DNA from: Lithodes maja
Taxonomy: Eukaryota > Arthropoda > Malacostraca > Decapoda > Lithodidae
Assembly: GCA_037953745.1 (NCBI GenBank)
Contig: JBAKBP010003143.1
Location: 62,001-126,000 of the forward strand
Length of the DNA stretch: 64,000 nt
Reading direction: 5' to 3'
Under the pieces are notes generated by a model that did not search any database, was not told where the DNA came from, and saw nothing but the letters and a program-made list of their open reading frames with translations. Below are positions 21,119 to 32,164 of this stretch, piece after piece. How positions within the stretch are numbered: the first letter of the stretch is position 1; the number at the start of each line of letters is the position of its first letter. Position numbers and translations under genes: made by a program.

Positions 21119-21913
21119 ATGCGGATTGGGACCAGCAAGATAGACAAGGTAGGATACAGTATGTATGAAGCGATGGAGGAAGTGAATGCAGAAAAGGATA
21201 TAGGAGTAGTGATAGACAATAAGTTAAATTTCTCAGAACATTTAGCGGAAAAGATAAACAAAGCCAATAGAATTGTAGGGCTGATAAGGAGGACATTTGT
21301 GTCACTTGACGAAGAAATCTTCAGGAATCTCTATACAGCGCTGGTTAGGCCGCACCTGGAATATGCGAACCAGGTGTGGGCTCCATATATGGTAAAGGAT
21401 ATAGAAGCAGTGGAGAAAGTGCAGAGGAGAGCTAGCAAGCTGGTACCAACGTTGAAGAACGCGGGCTATGAGCAGAGGTTGAGGACACTGGGGCTTCCGA
21501 CACTGGCATATAGGAGAAAGAGAGGGGATATGGTAGAGACTTTTAAGATAGTGTCAGGAAAGTACGATGAGGATGTGTGTGAAGGTATCTTCTTGATGCG
21601 GGAGGGAACTAGAACAAGAGGGCACTCTAAGAAAATTTACAAAGAAAGAAATAGGCTTGAGAAGGCAAAGAACTCATTTTGTGATAGAGTGGTAAATGAG
21701 TGGAACGCACTGCCCCAGTATGTAGTCGATTCTGAATCAATAAGGGAGTTTGAAAGTAATCTTGATAAAGCATGGGGAAGACAAGATTTGAAGTTTGATT
21801 ATAAAAAAAAAATACAGAATAGTAAAAATGTTGCGTCTGCTACCGCCGCCGCCAACACTGTGAACGACGGCAGCAGTGCAAGTACTGGTACTGAGCTGGA
21901 TACACAGGCATAG
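21119..21913 (+). pseudogene. L2/CR1-like RT C-terminus
   Basis: 264 codons: EKDIGVVIDNKLNFSEHLAE, ALVRPHLEYANQVWAP, VEKVQRRASKLVPTLK and LPTLAYRRKRGDMVETFKI, then a basic tail. Uninterrupted, but the catalytic palm is missing. Confidence 0.8.
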
Positions 21914-21955
21914 TTTGCCTTTTTCCAGAGGATCTACTGTAAGAAACTGTAAGAA

Positions 21956-22039
21956 TAACAAACGCGGCCCGCGGAACCCGGTAGGGCTCTGAGGCTCTGT
22001 CAGCTTGAAAGCCTGTAAGCTTGTTTTGAAAGCCGTCCG
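21956..22039 (-). mobile_element. MITE-B2, left piece (split by hAT)
   Basis: Reverse complement of part of MITE-B1 (about 8625-8705 there), ending in gccgtccg. The rest of the MITE resumes at 46527 with the same gccgtccg. About 40 bp of the MITE's outer end, including its TTAA, are missing on this side. Confidence 0.8.
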
Positions 22040-22441
22040 CAGTGGCGTAGCTAGGGGGCGGCGGGGGGGGGCTGTTTGAAATCGCCCCCTGGGCCCCCAA
22101 GAGAAGGGGGCCCCCAAATGGATCTGAAAATAATATTAATTATACTAATAGTATATACTGTATATATAAGTAATATTAATAATGAGTAAAATAAACACCA
22201 TGTGTGTTTTCTGATTTAACCTCTTTCTTTTCTTCTATCCTGCGACGTCATGGGTATTTAAAATTAGAAAAATAACGATCACTCCATCAGTATTGATTTG
22301 GCGGTGCAAGGGGAAACATCGTCGCTCTCGCTCCTAGCCTCCTACCCGCCACTTGCTTAGGACGCACTGCCTATAGGTAGGCCTGATGATTATACTTTAT
22401 ATACATTACAAAATAGCACTATTGAGTTTGACAGTTGGTTA
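22040..22441. other. hAT left arm, non-coding
   Basis: TIR, a G/C-rich stretch with inverted gggcccccaag/gggggcccc words, then AT-rich DNA up to the DIRS-A left terminus. No gene seen. Confidence 0.7.
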
Positions 22442-22752
22442 ATTTATTAGTGGCCCCTCCATCATTGACGAACATGCCTATTACATAAGGCACCCTCTTC
22501 AAACACTCATCCGCCGTAGTTTGAATCTACCGCGCAGAGCATTTAAAATTTGAGGAGCCTTCATCATGAGCGCACGCGACCTCACTCATGGCTTCAGTCA
22601 TAATGAATTGGGTTCTCACTACGAAAAAACTTCGTAAACAATAAAAACAAAAAGAAAATAAGAATAACTATTCAATAAGCTTTCCATCATATCGTGGATG
22701 TACTTGTGTGGATCTTTTGACCAGACGCTACTGCAGGCGTCATTCTTCCTTC
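22442..22752 (+). repeat. DIRS-A left ITR
   Basis: About 311 bp from TTTATTAGTGGCCCC to gtcattcttccttc. Its reverse complement is the right ITR at 31411-31761, which carries an extra 40-50 bp terminal extension. Confidence 0.88.
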
Positions 22753-22883
22753 TCTGCTCTGCGCTCAGCCTGCCCGGACGTGTCTCCCCACGCTCCGCGG
22801 GTTCCGCATTTGTTGCGTCCCTAGTGAGTTTTTTCTCATTTGTTTACTCCGGGATGTATCGAGTAAGGTTAGGATATGCGTAG
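22698..22883 (+). other. Small leader ORF shared by DIRS-A and DIRS-B
   Basis: 61 codons straddling the end of the left ITR, with a hydrophobic stretch (SFFLLCSALSLPG) and FFSFVYSGMYRVRLGYA. DIRS-B has the same frame at 32107-32295 with a few changes. DNA identity is high here anyway, so conservation does not prove translation. Confidence 0.3.
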
Positions 22884-25800
22884 CAGGAGTGTCCTGGGCT
22901 AGTTGCCCGCAGTGCAGTGTATTTTGGGTCGTGTGTTTGGGGCATCTATTTCGGATGTTCCCTCGTGGTCCTGTTGTGGACAGGTGAACTTTTTCACAGT
23001 TAGCTAGCTTTGTGATGCAGGCGGCTTTCTTTACGCGTTATTGCTTCCTTTTATCTTTCTGATGAGGTAGCGTATTTTTGCTGACGTTCCCAGCGTATTT
23101 TTCTTCACTTAGTGAAGTTTTTTCTGGGTCCCGAGTCAGTTCTTCCCTTTGCCGGAAGTGTTTGCTACAGTGGTGTGTTGGCGGTGGTTCCTGTTGTGAT
23201 ATAATTCAGTGCTTCTTGTTTATATTCCAACATATTACTGTTATCCGTCTGCCTAGGCCTAGCCAGCCTCTCGTAGCTTTACCACATATACAAGTGTTAT
23301 TGATTTATTTTCTAAATATGTACTACTGTGTCATGTGTGTCCTGGTTTAGTTGTGTATTGGCTAATTCCACGGACTATTTATGTGTCCTGGGGGAGTTGT
23401 GTATTGGCTAATTCCATGGACTTTGTTGGGCCCGGCGTTAGTTGTGTTTTGGCTACGCCTCGGTCCGGTGTTGCGTTCAGATGGTATCTGGACGGGGTGG
23501 TTTTTTTCCGGCGGGTTTTTCTCGGTTTCACCTTGATAACCCCGGCTGGTTGCCGAGTTTTGGCCTCGCGTGGTTTAAAACAGGCTTGTTTCCCCGGCGA
23601 GTGGTGTCTGTGGCTCCCCAGGACTGCGTCTCTGGGGTGCCTGTTTCAGGCTCCTTATGACTCCCGGCGGGTTGGCTGTACCCATCTAACAGTGTTCATA
23701 CGGACACGTGTTGTTTGTAGTTTTTTCGGTTTTGCAAAAGCCAATATAAAACTATGCTGTTGTTGTATTTCCTCCCCGGCGATCTTTTACAAAGAAGTGG
23801 GGATAGGAACAATTGGGGTTAACTTTTAAACTTTAAATCACCCGGCGGGTGCAACCTGGAAGGGTGGGATGACCGAATTTGCAAAATTCAGTTTAGTTGA
23901 CCAGACAATTGAGGGATGCATTGTGTATCGCCTCCTTCAACATACGGCGCTTTAGGGCACAATTGGGGTTAACGTTTTTTCAACTATTATTCACACCCGG
24001 CGGGTGCTCCTTAGAAGGATGGGAATAACGAATTTACAATTCAGTTAGTTAACCAGACAATTGAGGGATACGTTTTGTATCGCCGCCTTCAACATACGGC
24101 GATCTAAAAGATACTTCGGCAGAAGTTAGATCTCGTATATTTGTCAGGCTTCCCAGTTTTTGATCTACGAGATAATTCGGGGGCCGGCGTCTTTTTTAGT
24201 TTTTTTTTCTCCAAAATTGAATCTTGAAACAAACACCACCGGAAAGACTTAATCAGTTATAAACGCCATGCTGGTCTTTATATATTATGTCAGAGGGTAT
24301 TCATAAATCTTTTGGACAAATTAAGATATTCTGAAATCTTTTACTTAGGAAACCCCACCGCGTAGCGAGCTGTAGTCGTTGAGTATTACGTCTCGTTACC
24401 CGGCGGGTTATTTAACACTTGTGTGCGAACATGATTGGGTTAACCTTATGAGCATTAATTCCTGGAAATTTTTTTTTTTTCCAGAGCTGGGTCCCGGCGG
24501 GTCTATGCAGAACCTTGAGTAAGTTTCCCTCCAGTGTCTGTCATGACTTCCGTTGCCCCGGTTTTTGCTTTATGCATTAGGCCCTCCTGTTCAGGTATCC
24601 CTACTTTTGCGCACACCCTTTGTATAAACTGTGTTAATATGTCTCGTTTGGTGTGGGTTACCTTTCCGGCGTTTTTCTCGTTGCTCCGAGAACACCGTTT
24701 TTGTTTACCGAGTTTTAGTCAGGATGGCTAAAATAGGTAAGTTACCCCGACGAGTTTGGTCGCTTGAGGGCTCATCAGAGACTGCGTTTTCTGTGGTCGA
24801 GCCTGGGATCAGGCTTCCTGTGTTATTCATTGCTTTATGCATTACGCCCTCCTGTAATGTCTCGTTTGGTGTGGGTTACCTTTCCGGCGTTTTGCTCGTT
24901 GCTCCGAGAACACCGTTTTTGTTTACCGAGTTTAAGTCAGGATGGCTAAAATAGGTAAGTTACCCCGACGAGTTTGGTCACTTGAGGGCTCATCAGAAAC
25001 TGCGTTTTCTGTGGTCGAGCCTGGGATCAGGCTTCCTGTGTTATTCCCGGCGAAGGGGGCTCCACACAGTTATCTAGGTGATCATGCTGACACCTGTTGG
25101 ACATGGTTTTCTCGGCTTTTCAAAGCCATTGAAACAATGCTGTCTGTTTGTTTGGTCTTTCCCTCCCGGCGACCTTTTTACAAAGAGGTCTGGGGCAGGT
25201 ATAATTGGTTTGACATTGCATATAAAACCCGGCGGTTGTACCTTCGGGTGGTTATATTAACGGATTTGCGATTCGCGATAATTTGCCAAACAATTGATTG
25301 ATACAATAGGGTATCACGGCCTTCAAGACGGCGATCTATGAGGGCTTCTGGGAGAAGCCGGATTAGAGATAAAGATAGGCTTAGACTTTTTATGGGATAA
25401 AAAGATGCCTGAATCTTACTAGTGTTTCAAGTGTAAAAGGATACTTGAAAGACTTCATCTTTATGAGGATTCAGAATTTATGCTTAATTCTTTTGGACAG
25501 GTAAAAGATAGGCTGAAATCTTTAATAAGCCATTGAAACAATGCTGTTTGTTTGTTTAGTCTTTCCCTCCCGGCGACCTTTTTACAAAAAGGTCTGGGGC
25601 AGGTACAATTGGTTTGACATTGCATATAAAACCCGGCGGTGGTACCTTCGGGTGGTTATATTAACTGATTTGCAATTCGCGATAATTTGCCAAACAATTG
25701 ATTGATACAATAGGGTATCACGGCCTTCAAGACGGCGATCTATGAGGGCTTCTGGGAGAAGCCGGATTAGAGATTAAGATAGGCTTAGACTTTTTATGGG

Positions 25801-26500
25801 ATAAAAAGATGCCGGAATCTTACTAGTGTTTCAAGTGTAAAGGTATACTTGAAAGACTTCATCTTTAATAAAGATATGCTTCATCTTTATGAGGATTCAG
25901 ATGATATGCTTAAATCTTCTGGACAGGTAAAGATATCCTGAAATCTTTAATATGAAACTAAAGGAAAATGAAAAGTAGTGGTGGAGTGCTACGGTTCGTT
26001 GACCGGCGGTTTTGTGGCACATATTTTGTACCATTTTTTGGGTGTAACCCTGTGAGCATTAATCCCCGGAAATTTCTCTTTCCAGGGCAGAGTTCCGATG
26101 TTGCACCAGGTGACCAGGTAGTTCCTGGGGGCGGGGTAGTTTTCCCCCAGTCTCTGTCATGTCGGCACTTGAACCTCTCATTGCTGTATGTTCAACGCCG
26201 TTAAGCTCAGGTATCCCTATCTTAATTTTATTTGTTAATGAAATAATTTAATAACTGATTCATAATAAACATATATATTTTCTATGATTATATTATGATA
26301 ATATTGTGTTTATTTATAGTAATTTATTTTAATACAATTAAATATAAATTAAATTAATTAGTATACTTTATGATTTTGATCACCAGCTCTGCTTTCAATG
26401 TGTTAATGAGCTATGGGAGCTTTTAATTATCATAAACCTTTACAGGGCTCTCTTTCAGAGAGTATACCGAGCTCGCAAGCGAGGGACAGCCACAGCCAAG
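22753..26500 (+). promoter_or_regulatory. DIRS-A leader with repeated hairpin units
   Basis: About 3.7 kb with no convincing gene. CCCGGCGGGT or a close variant recurs (23508, 23663, 23841, 23996, 24399, 24493, 25229 and others), usually as ACCC-GGC-GGGT, a short stem and loop. Each copy is followed about 100 bp later by gtatcgccgccttcaa then acggcgatct. Segmental duplications: a 218-bp tandem (about 24616-25050) and a 404-bp-offset pair (25123-25470 and 25527-25870). 26200-26400 is plain AT-rich DNA. Gag-like starts occur at 24543 and about 26165. Confidence 0.6.
24543..24731 (+). pseudogene. DIRS-A gag N-terminal fragment
   Basis: MTSVAPVFALCIRPSCSGIP and AHTLCINCVN match the DIRS-B gag start at 36703. 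It is then out of frame, and the following sequence is a duplicated block. A relic. Confidence 0.5.
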
Positions 26501-27530
26501 GTGTATGGCGATACTCACAGTCCTGGCAGGACAGAACACATCCCTTTGTGACTCAACTAGTGCTGACGTCCACCGGGATGCCGATGTACCATCTTCTATC
26601 CCAGTTTTAACATGGCAACATGTGGAGGTCCCGGCTTCGGCGGGATCTTCCCATGATAAACCAGACTTAACGGATAAAGAACAACGATCTCTGGTCTCAG
26701 AGATGGAGGTTGAAGAGTCCAGTCACCTTCTAGGCGACTCTCAGGGTACTGTCGAATCTCCACGGAGTTCGTCATCGGCTAGGTATGTACCGGCGGAAGA
26801 GATTGATGGACTACTATTGAATGCACTTAATAGGTTCTTTGGCCCTACGCCGGAAACTCCTTTTGATACGGGAGATCCCGCGATGTCGACGAATGTGCGA
26901 CCTCTGGCTACATCCTTTGCTTTAGCTAAAATACCTAACCATCCGCTTGTGTCAGTGTTACGGAAATGTATTGGATGTTCATATTAAGGACATTCCAAGT
27001 TATTATAACCATGACTTATTCTTCCCACCAAATCCCTCCAGAACGCCATTCTTGGTTATCTCTTCCGGTTTTTTGGTGCCGGCGGAGTCCCCTCTGCTTG
27101 ACTGCCACCCCCCCAAATAATCAAATTGGGCGAATTATAAGCTCCTTTAGCACGCCTTCCCCAGCTTACATAGACCGCGAGTTTAGGTTAAGAGGAAAAG
27201 CGTTTAAACTGTTTTCGCAATATCTGGTTCCCAGCAAGTAACAAAGTCTCTGTTACGCTCTTCTCAGGCAATAGAAGCCGCGGAAGTCAGGAAAGCCATT
27301 GAACTTTCCCGGCGCTTGCTTCTCCAGACTTCCATCCAAGTCTTTAGGAGATATTCGGACGGCCTTATTAGAGGCAGTTCGAGCAAGGCAGGATCTGAGG
27401 ATGTTCGTAGTGAAGAAACTTCTTGACCGTATTGCAAGCCAAGTAGTTCTGTCTTCAGTTCTAATTCCTTCTTTGATTTCACCAGCAGTTTGGAAGACTG
27501 TTTTCAATTTGGCACAAGCATTCAAGCAAG
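26440..27530 (+). pseudogene. DIRS-A gag, central part, frameshifted
   Basis: SADVHRDADVPSSIPVLTWQ, VPAEEIDGLLLNALNRFFGP and KIPNHPLVSVL match the DIRS-B gag around residues 1-115, then an internal deletion, then REFRLRGKAFKLFSQYLV and LGDIRTALLEAVRARQDLRM near its C-terminal third. Several frame changes. It stops at the deletion junction near 27530, where sequence jumps into RT. Confidence 0.75.
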
Positions 27531-28640
27531 GTCCCCGCAAGCCCTGATGCCCTTGTTAGAACAAGGGATCAGGGTCTGGTGGTATCTGGGCGACTAACTG
27601 GTGGTGGCAGAAACAGAAAAGTTATGCATCATTCATGTCTACGTTACGTTAAACCATCTCTTATCTCTAGGATTCAAGGTCAACTTAGTAAAAGTCAAAC
27701 CCTTGTTCCCCCACGAGTATTTCAGGGGATTGGGCTGGTCGAGGACACAGCTTCTCTCACTCTGAGTCAGAGTGTGGACACTCGAAACAGATTTCGCAAA
27801 AACTGTTTATGTTTCTCCACAGTCTGACTACGACACAGAGACTTTGGGAATCTCTAGTCGGTTCTCTCAACTGGGTTCAGCTAACTGTGAAGTTGGGCCG
27901 GTTGTAAGTCTAACGTTTAATCTTGGAGGGCAACAAATTTTTCCCACTATTACCGGTGGGGATAGTATGGCCTATCCCAACGTTATTACACAACTTACTA
28001 GCGGTTTGGGCGACGAGAGAAATGTTGCACGCAGTCATGTCATGAACCTCTCCTCCGCCGTCGGTATGGGTGGACATGGATGCGTCAGGAACGATAGGTT
28101 GGGGCTTTTAGTCAAACCTCGGGTATCAGGGTCAAATGTTTTGGTCCCATTTAGAAATCTTCCACATCAATGTCAAAGACTTACTAGTCCCCTTATCTGT
28201 CCTTCAGGCTCACGGCTCTGCTTTACGGGGCAAGTCGGTGGCCTTGAGAATGGACAATCTGAATGTGGTTCACTGTATTCAGAAACAAGGGTCAATGAGA
28301 TCTCGGAAGTGGCTAAACGTGTCAGAAAAGATTTTTATACTAGCCAACAGGCTGGACATTCATCTTCACGCATCTTATCTCCCAGGCGTAGCAAACGTCT
28401 GGGCAGACGCTCTGTCTCAGAGACAAAGCACATCAGTAGAATGGGCGCTCTTGCGTGTGCCGAGCATTACCATCCACAAGTGGATTTGTTTGCGTCTGAG
28501 AAACTCACAAACTCCCACTGTACCTCACCCGCCGGACGATAACGCCGGCGGGCGGACCTGACGCTCTGATGACGGACGAGAACAGGTCGAGTTCCATTTA
28601 TCTATTTTCCGCCGCCAGACGCGTCTCTAAATGTGCCACG
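27531..28640 (+). pseudogene. DIRS-A RT/RNase H remnants
   Basis: Begins in mid-palm: LMPLLEQGI and WWYLGD, where the YLDD box has lost its second Asp; then SLGFKVNLVK. 28136-28561 keeps RNase H pieces: FHINVKDLLVPLSVLQAHG, LRMDNLNVVHCIQKQ and LPGVANVWADALSQRQ. The -1 frame relative to RNase H is open from 27772 to about 28470, as in DIRS-B. Confidence 0.75.
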
Positions 28641-28815
28641 TAGTCAACGAACTACAGGATTAGCGAGGCGTAGTCTCGCTAATCGCGCCCCTGTGGCCGG
28701 CGCAGTGTGGTACCAGCATTTGAACACGTGGTGCCCACACCCAGTGTCACTTCCGGTCGGGTTGTTCCACTTAGAACACAATTAGCAACCTAGAAACCTC
28801 GCGGACTTGTTCATT

Positions 28816-28992
28816 ATGGACATTCAGGAGGCCAAGTGGCTAGCACCATATGGTAGCGACGTGACCAAGATATTCACGAATCAATATACCCAGTCTACAA
28901 AGCGACAGTTTCAATCGCATTGGCAAGCTTTTACGTCTTGGATTCTTAGAACAAAACAAACTGTGCCCTCGGTGGCGTTGGTTGTTAATTGT
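28816..28992 (+). pseudogene. DIRS-A tyrosine recombinase N-terminus
   Basis: Starts at ATG 28816 with MDIQEAKWLAPYGSDVTK and THWQ-like SHWQAFTSWILRTKQ, the SAM-like core-binding part of the DIRS recombinase. Split at a TTAA by MITE-C and continued briefly at 29411-29440. Confidence 0.75.
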
Positions 28993-28996
28993 TTAA

Positions 28997-29406
28997 CCCT
29001 TGTCTAGCGGGCCCTCTGTGGCCGTTTTGGGCCTTTTCAGGCCATTCTGACAGCTATATCAACCATCAGTATGAAAGGAACTGTATTGTGCCGAAAACTA
29101 GGTGGAAATCGCTACACATTGACGTAACATACAGCTACGTAGCACTCGTGGAGCACTGACAGTGTTACCTCGAAGATGGAAGTTTAGCAGATTTTGCTAC
29201 CTTGCTCACTTTTAGCGAACTATTGGTTACACTGTGATCCTCTCGCGCGGTAGGGGAACTGGAGTTAGTGTGGGCCGGGAGGCCACAGACATCGGACGTA
29301 TGGATCATTACTATCCCACTCATTTTCACTCGATTTACACCATTTTTTCACTCGTTTTTTGCCTGTTTTTTCAACTCGACTTATGTGGTGAGCCGCTCTT
29401 TAAGGG
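28997..29406. mobile_element. piggyBac-type MITE, family C
   Basis: 410 bp between TTAA 28993-28996 and 29407-29410, starting CCCTTGTCTAGCGGGC and ending CCGCTCTTTAAGGG. Non-coding. It contains cactcgattt/cactcg words like those in the piggyBac 177-bp repeats, so it may answer to a related transposase. Confidence 0.82.
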
Positions 29407-29431
29407 TTAATGTATCTGTTCATGCAGAAAC

Positions 29432-29855
29432 ATTTATCTGAAATTGATTTATGTGGGCAGGTTTTATCGGGTGGATGGGACTCGTTAGCCTTGGTCGGCA
29501 ACTCATCTAGGGGAGACAACCTTATACAAATCCGGGTGGATGGGACTCGTCAGCCTTGGTTGGCAACCTGTCTAGGGGAGTAAACCTGATACAAATCCGT
29601 ACTGCTTACCTAAGGGTAAGGCAGGTTAGTGGATGGATTAGCCGGACACCACTGTAGAAAAATAGTGCTAACAAGATACACAGAGGGCCTCGGAGTCGGA
29701 CGGATCCTGAATTGAGTGGTCAATCCTGTAAGTCCTTCACTAAACTGGCTCGGGTTGTCCCTCTCACAGGGAATAGGTCCGCTTGGGGGCATTCTGTGTA
29801 TGGCCACCCTCGTAAGGGGAGTAAGGCGTCTGGCAATAGATAGATAGATAGATAG
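29432..29855 (+). mobile_element. RTE-like LINE 3' end fragment (RTE-3)
   Basis: Ends in a (ATAG)n tail (29836-29855). The codons before it read RSAWGHSVYGHPRKGSKASG, like the AWGRFVRGHP end of RTE-2. A 70-bp unit (gggtggatgggactcg to tacaaatcc) is tandemly duplicated at about 29468-29600. About 130 bp of the DIRS recombinase is missing at the junction, so it inserted with a target deletion. Confidence 0.65.
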
Positions 29856-29879
29856 TTTTAAACTCCGCCCACCTCCCCG

Positions 29880-30497
29880 TCAGCTCAGGCCTTCATGGTC
29901 TCTGGACAAAGCATCGTCGTTATTCTCGTTCCCGTATGTACCAAAGACTGCAGATTTTACAAAAGGGCAGTATTCCTTATGGCTTTGGCTACCGGGAACA
30001 GAGTATCTGAGCTGGCGGCGATGAGCAACACACCTAATTGCCTCAGGTTTGATAGGCTTCATGAGTGTATTCACATTGCACCTTCCCCAGGATTCATAGC
30101 CAAGAATGAGCATTCAGAGTTCACGGTGCCGGCGTTAAAAAGGGGAAAGGTGCACCATCTTTTTTGCCCAGTGTAAGCTCTAACCAAATATTTAAGAGTG
30201 GCACCTCTAAATCACCAGGGTGCTTTATGGGTCGCAAGTCCGGGTGAACGCTTGATGGAGCGTACACTGGCTTCTCTCTTGGTCGAGGACTTTAAAGAGA
30301 AGAATCCCGGCGTTGTGGGTAAGACCCACGATTTACGCAAGGGGACAGCCTCTTTACGTTTCCTTAATAATCTTTCGATGGAAGTTATTAAGTCCACACA
30401 GTTGTGGGCCTCTAATCAGGAGTTTTTGACTCAATACCTTTCAGTAGCGCTAGACAAACCTTCCTTGCCATGTATAGCTTTACGGCAGAGGGTCTAG
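29880..30497 (+). pseudogene. DIRS-A tyrosine recombinase catalytic region
   Basis: FLMALATGNRVSELAAMSNT (first catalytic Arg), HIAPSPGFIAKNEHSEFTVP, THDLRKGTASLRF (His-x-x-Arg) and TQYLSVALDKPSL (nucleophile Tyr). A stop after FCPV (30174) and frame breaks near 29950 inactivate it. Confidence 0.8.
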
Positions 30498-31084
30498 GTG
30501 GCCCTTTTAGTCACGTTTTGTTTAATTTCAAGAAAAAGGGGGGGAAGGGTGCAGTCAGTGTGACATAGGACACCCTAGACCCCTCCGGAGTATGTGTTCG
30601 GAACATACGAGCTGTGATACTGTTTGTAGGCATTGTATTATAAAATATCTCTTTAGTATTCATTGCAGGAAATTGTGCTAAAGGCCAATAGTAGTGTTAC
30701 AACAATTCTTGTTGTAAGTAGCCTTGGCTGTGAAGCATTAGATTTTTGAGAAATCTCGGTAGTTGCAACTACGACTTTTACTTTTGAAGTAATTACTTCT
30801 CCATAAGTACACGAGTTCAGTACTTTTACGAATGTACAAGAATTCATTTATGTTTGGTTATTTTTAGGAATATATCCATCAGTTAATGGGGTTTATATGT
30901 GCACATATAAACTTATAAGTTTTTAGTTTTCACCACTTACTTTAAGTGGGGTGCCTACTTAACTAGCAGATCTGTGTACAGAGTCTCAGAGTTAACCCTT
31001 TTTCAAGCAGGCTTCTTTGAAGCACGCTCCTGCTTGTACCCCTTTTTGAAGATTTAGGCTGTATAAAGTTTATGCACCCGAATA

Positions 31085-31144
<60 letters not shown>

Positions 31145-31230
31145 AGTAAGAATACTATGTGGTTGTTTGATTATCTGCTTTTCTAGAGTTATGATATGAT
31201 TACGAATGTCCCCCTCCAGTCTTAGAAATC
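30498..31230 (+). other. DIRS-A 3' region with 53-nt T tract
   Basis: Non-coding DNA between recombinase and ICR. A G-rich tract (30536-30546) follows the stop, as in the other DIRS copies. An uninterrupted T run occupies about 31087-31139; the homologous DIRS-C1 stretch lacks it, so it is a local expansion or an assembly-sensitive site. Confidence 0.6.
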
Positions 31231-31338
31231 AGGCATGTTCGTCAATGATGGAGGGGCCACTAATAAATTATAGGTTTGACTCCTGTAAGGAGATAAAGAA
31301 AACCTAATATTTAGTAGTGGCCCCGTAATCATTGACGA
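31231..31338 (+). repeat. DIRS-A internal complementary region (ICR)
   Basis: About 108 bp that are the reverse complement of the right terminus joined to the left terminus (…ACCTATAA + TTTATTAGTGGCC…). In DIRS elements the ICR templates joining of the two ends into a circle. The joint is readable here as actaataaattataggt. Confidence 0.85.
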
Positions 31339-31410
31339 CTGGGGCCCTCCCGACCATCCCCTTCCCATTCGTTGATGTATTGAGTATTTTGGTTTACTTG
31401 ATATGTCAGT

Positions 31411-31761
31411 GAAGGAAGAATGACGCCTGCAGTAGCGTCTGGTCAAAAGATCCACACAAGTACATCCACGATATGATAGAAAGCTTATTGAATAGTTATT
31501 CTTATTTTCTTTTTGTTTTTATTTTTTACGAAGTGTTTTCGTAGTGAGAACCCAATTCATTATGACTGAAGCCATGAGTGAGGTCGCGTGCGCTCATGAT
31601 GAAGGCTCCTCAAATTTTAAATGCTCTGCGCGGTAGATTCAAACTACGGCGGATGAGTGTTTGAAGAGGGTGCCTTATGTAATAGGCATGTTCGTCAATG
31701 ATTACGGGGCCACTACTAAATATTAGGTTTTCTTTATCTCCTTACAGGAGTCAAACCTATA
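31411..31761 (+). repeat. DIRS-A right ITR with terminal extension
   Basis: Reverse complement of the left ITR plus an extension (actaaatattaggttttc through gagtcaaacctata). Ends ACCTATA at the insertion point. Confidence 0.88.
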
Positions 31762-31854
31762 ATATACTGTGTTTTTTGTAAGCATGTGTAAAGGAATAAT
31801 AAGATATAGCCTAATTTGACAACAAGAAACATGGTGATTGTTAGTAAGTTGAGT
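31762..31854. other. hAT internal sequence between DIRS-A and DIRS-B
   Basis: 93 bp of AT-rich sequence that belongs to neither DIRS copy; by position it is part of the hAT element. No gene. Confidence 0.6.
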
Positions 31855-32164
31855 ATTTATTAGTGGCCCCTCCATCATTGACGAACATGCCTATTACATA
31901 AGGCATCCTCTTCAAACACTAATCCGCCGTAGTTTGAATCTACCGCGCAGAGCATTTAAAAACTGAGGAGCCTTCATCATGAGCGCACGCGACCTCACTC
32001 ATGGCTTCAGTCATTATGAATTGGGTTCTCACTACGAAAAAACTTCGTAAAAAATAAAAACAAAAAGAAAATAAGAATAACTATCTAATAAGCTTTCCAT
32101 CATATCGTGGATGTACTTGTGTGGATCTCTGACCAGACGCTGATTCAGGCGTCATTCCTCCTTC
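31855..32164 (+). repeat. DIRS-B left ITR
   Basis: From ATTTATTAGTGGCCCC to gtcattcctccttc; inverted at 44946-45296. Confidence 0.88.

Larger units (their letters stand above)
20031..21940 (+). mobile_element. L2/CR1-like LINE copy 3 (3' end)
   Basis: YRTVRSKEDMGLLQGDVEGM at 20031-20149 continues, across a pogo-like MITE, into MRIGTSKIDKVGYSMYEAME at 21119 and runs to a stop at 21913. This is the RT segment just after the FADD box, then the C-terminus. 5' part absent. Confidence 0.75.
22442..31761 (+). mobile_element. DIRS-A, degraded DIRS retrotransposon
   Basis: Left ITR, long leader, gag, RT/RNase H, tyrosine recombinase, internal complementary region and right ITR in the classic DIRS order. 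It is dead: about 0.86 kb spanning the gag end and RT fingers is deleted (junction near 27530), the leader carries tandem duplications, and the recombinase is hit by a MITE and an RTE-like end. It is the same subfamily as DIRS-C1 and diverged from DIRS-B/C2. Confidence 0.85.

Noticed and set aside
22698..22883. A DIRS-encoded small membrane protein
   Set aside because: Shared by DIRS-A and DIRS-B, but the surrounding non-coding DNA is equally conserved and it overlaps the ITR; kept only as a low-confidence note.
29836..29855. Plain (GATA)n microsatellite
   Set aside because: Register and preceding codons match the tail of RTE-like LINEs elsewhere in the window.
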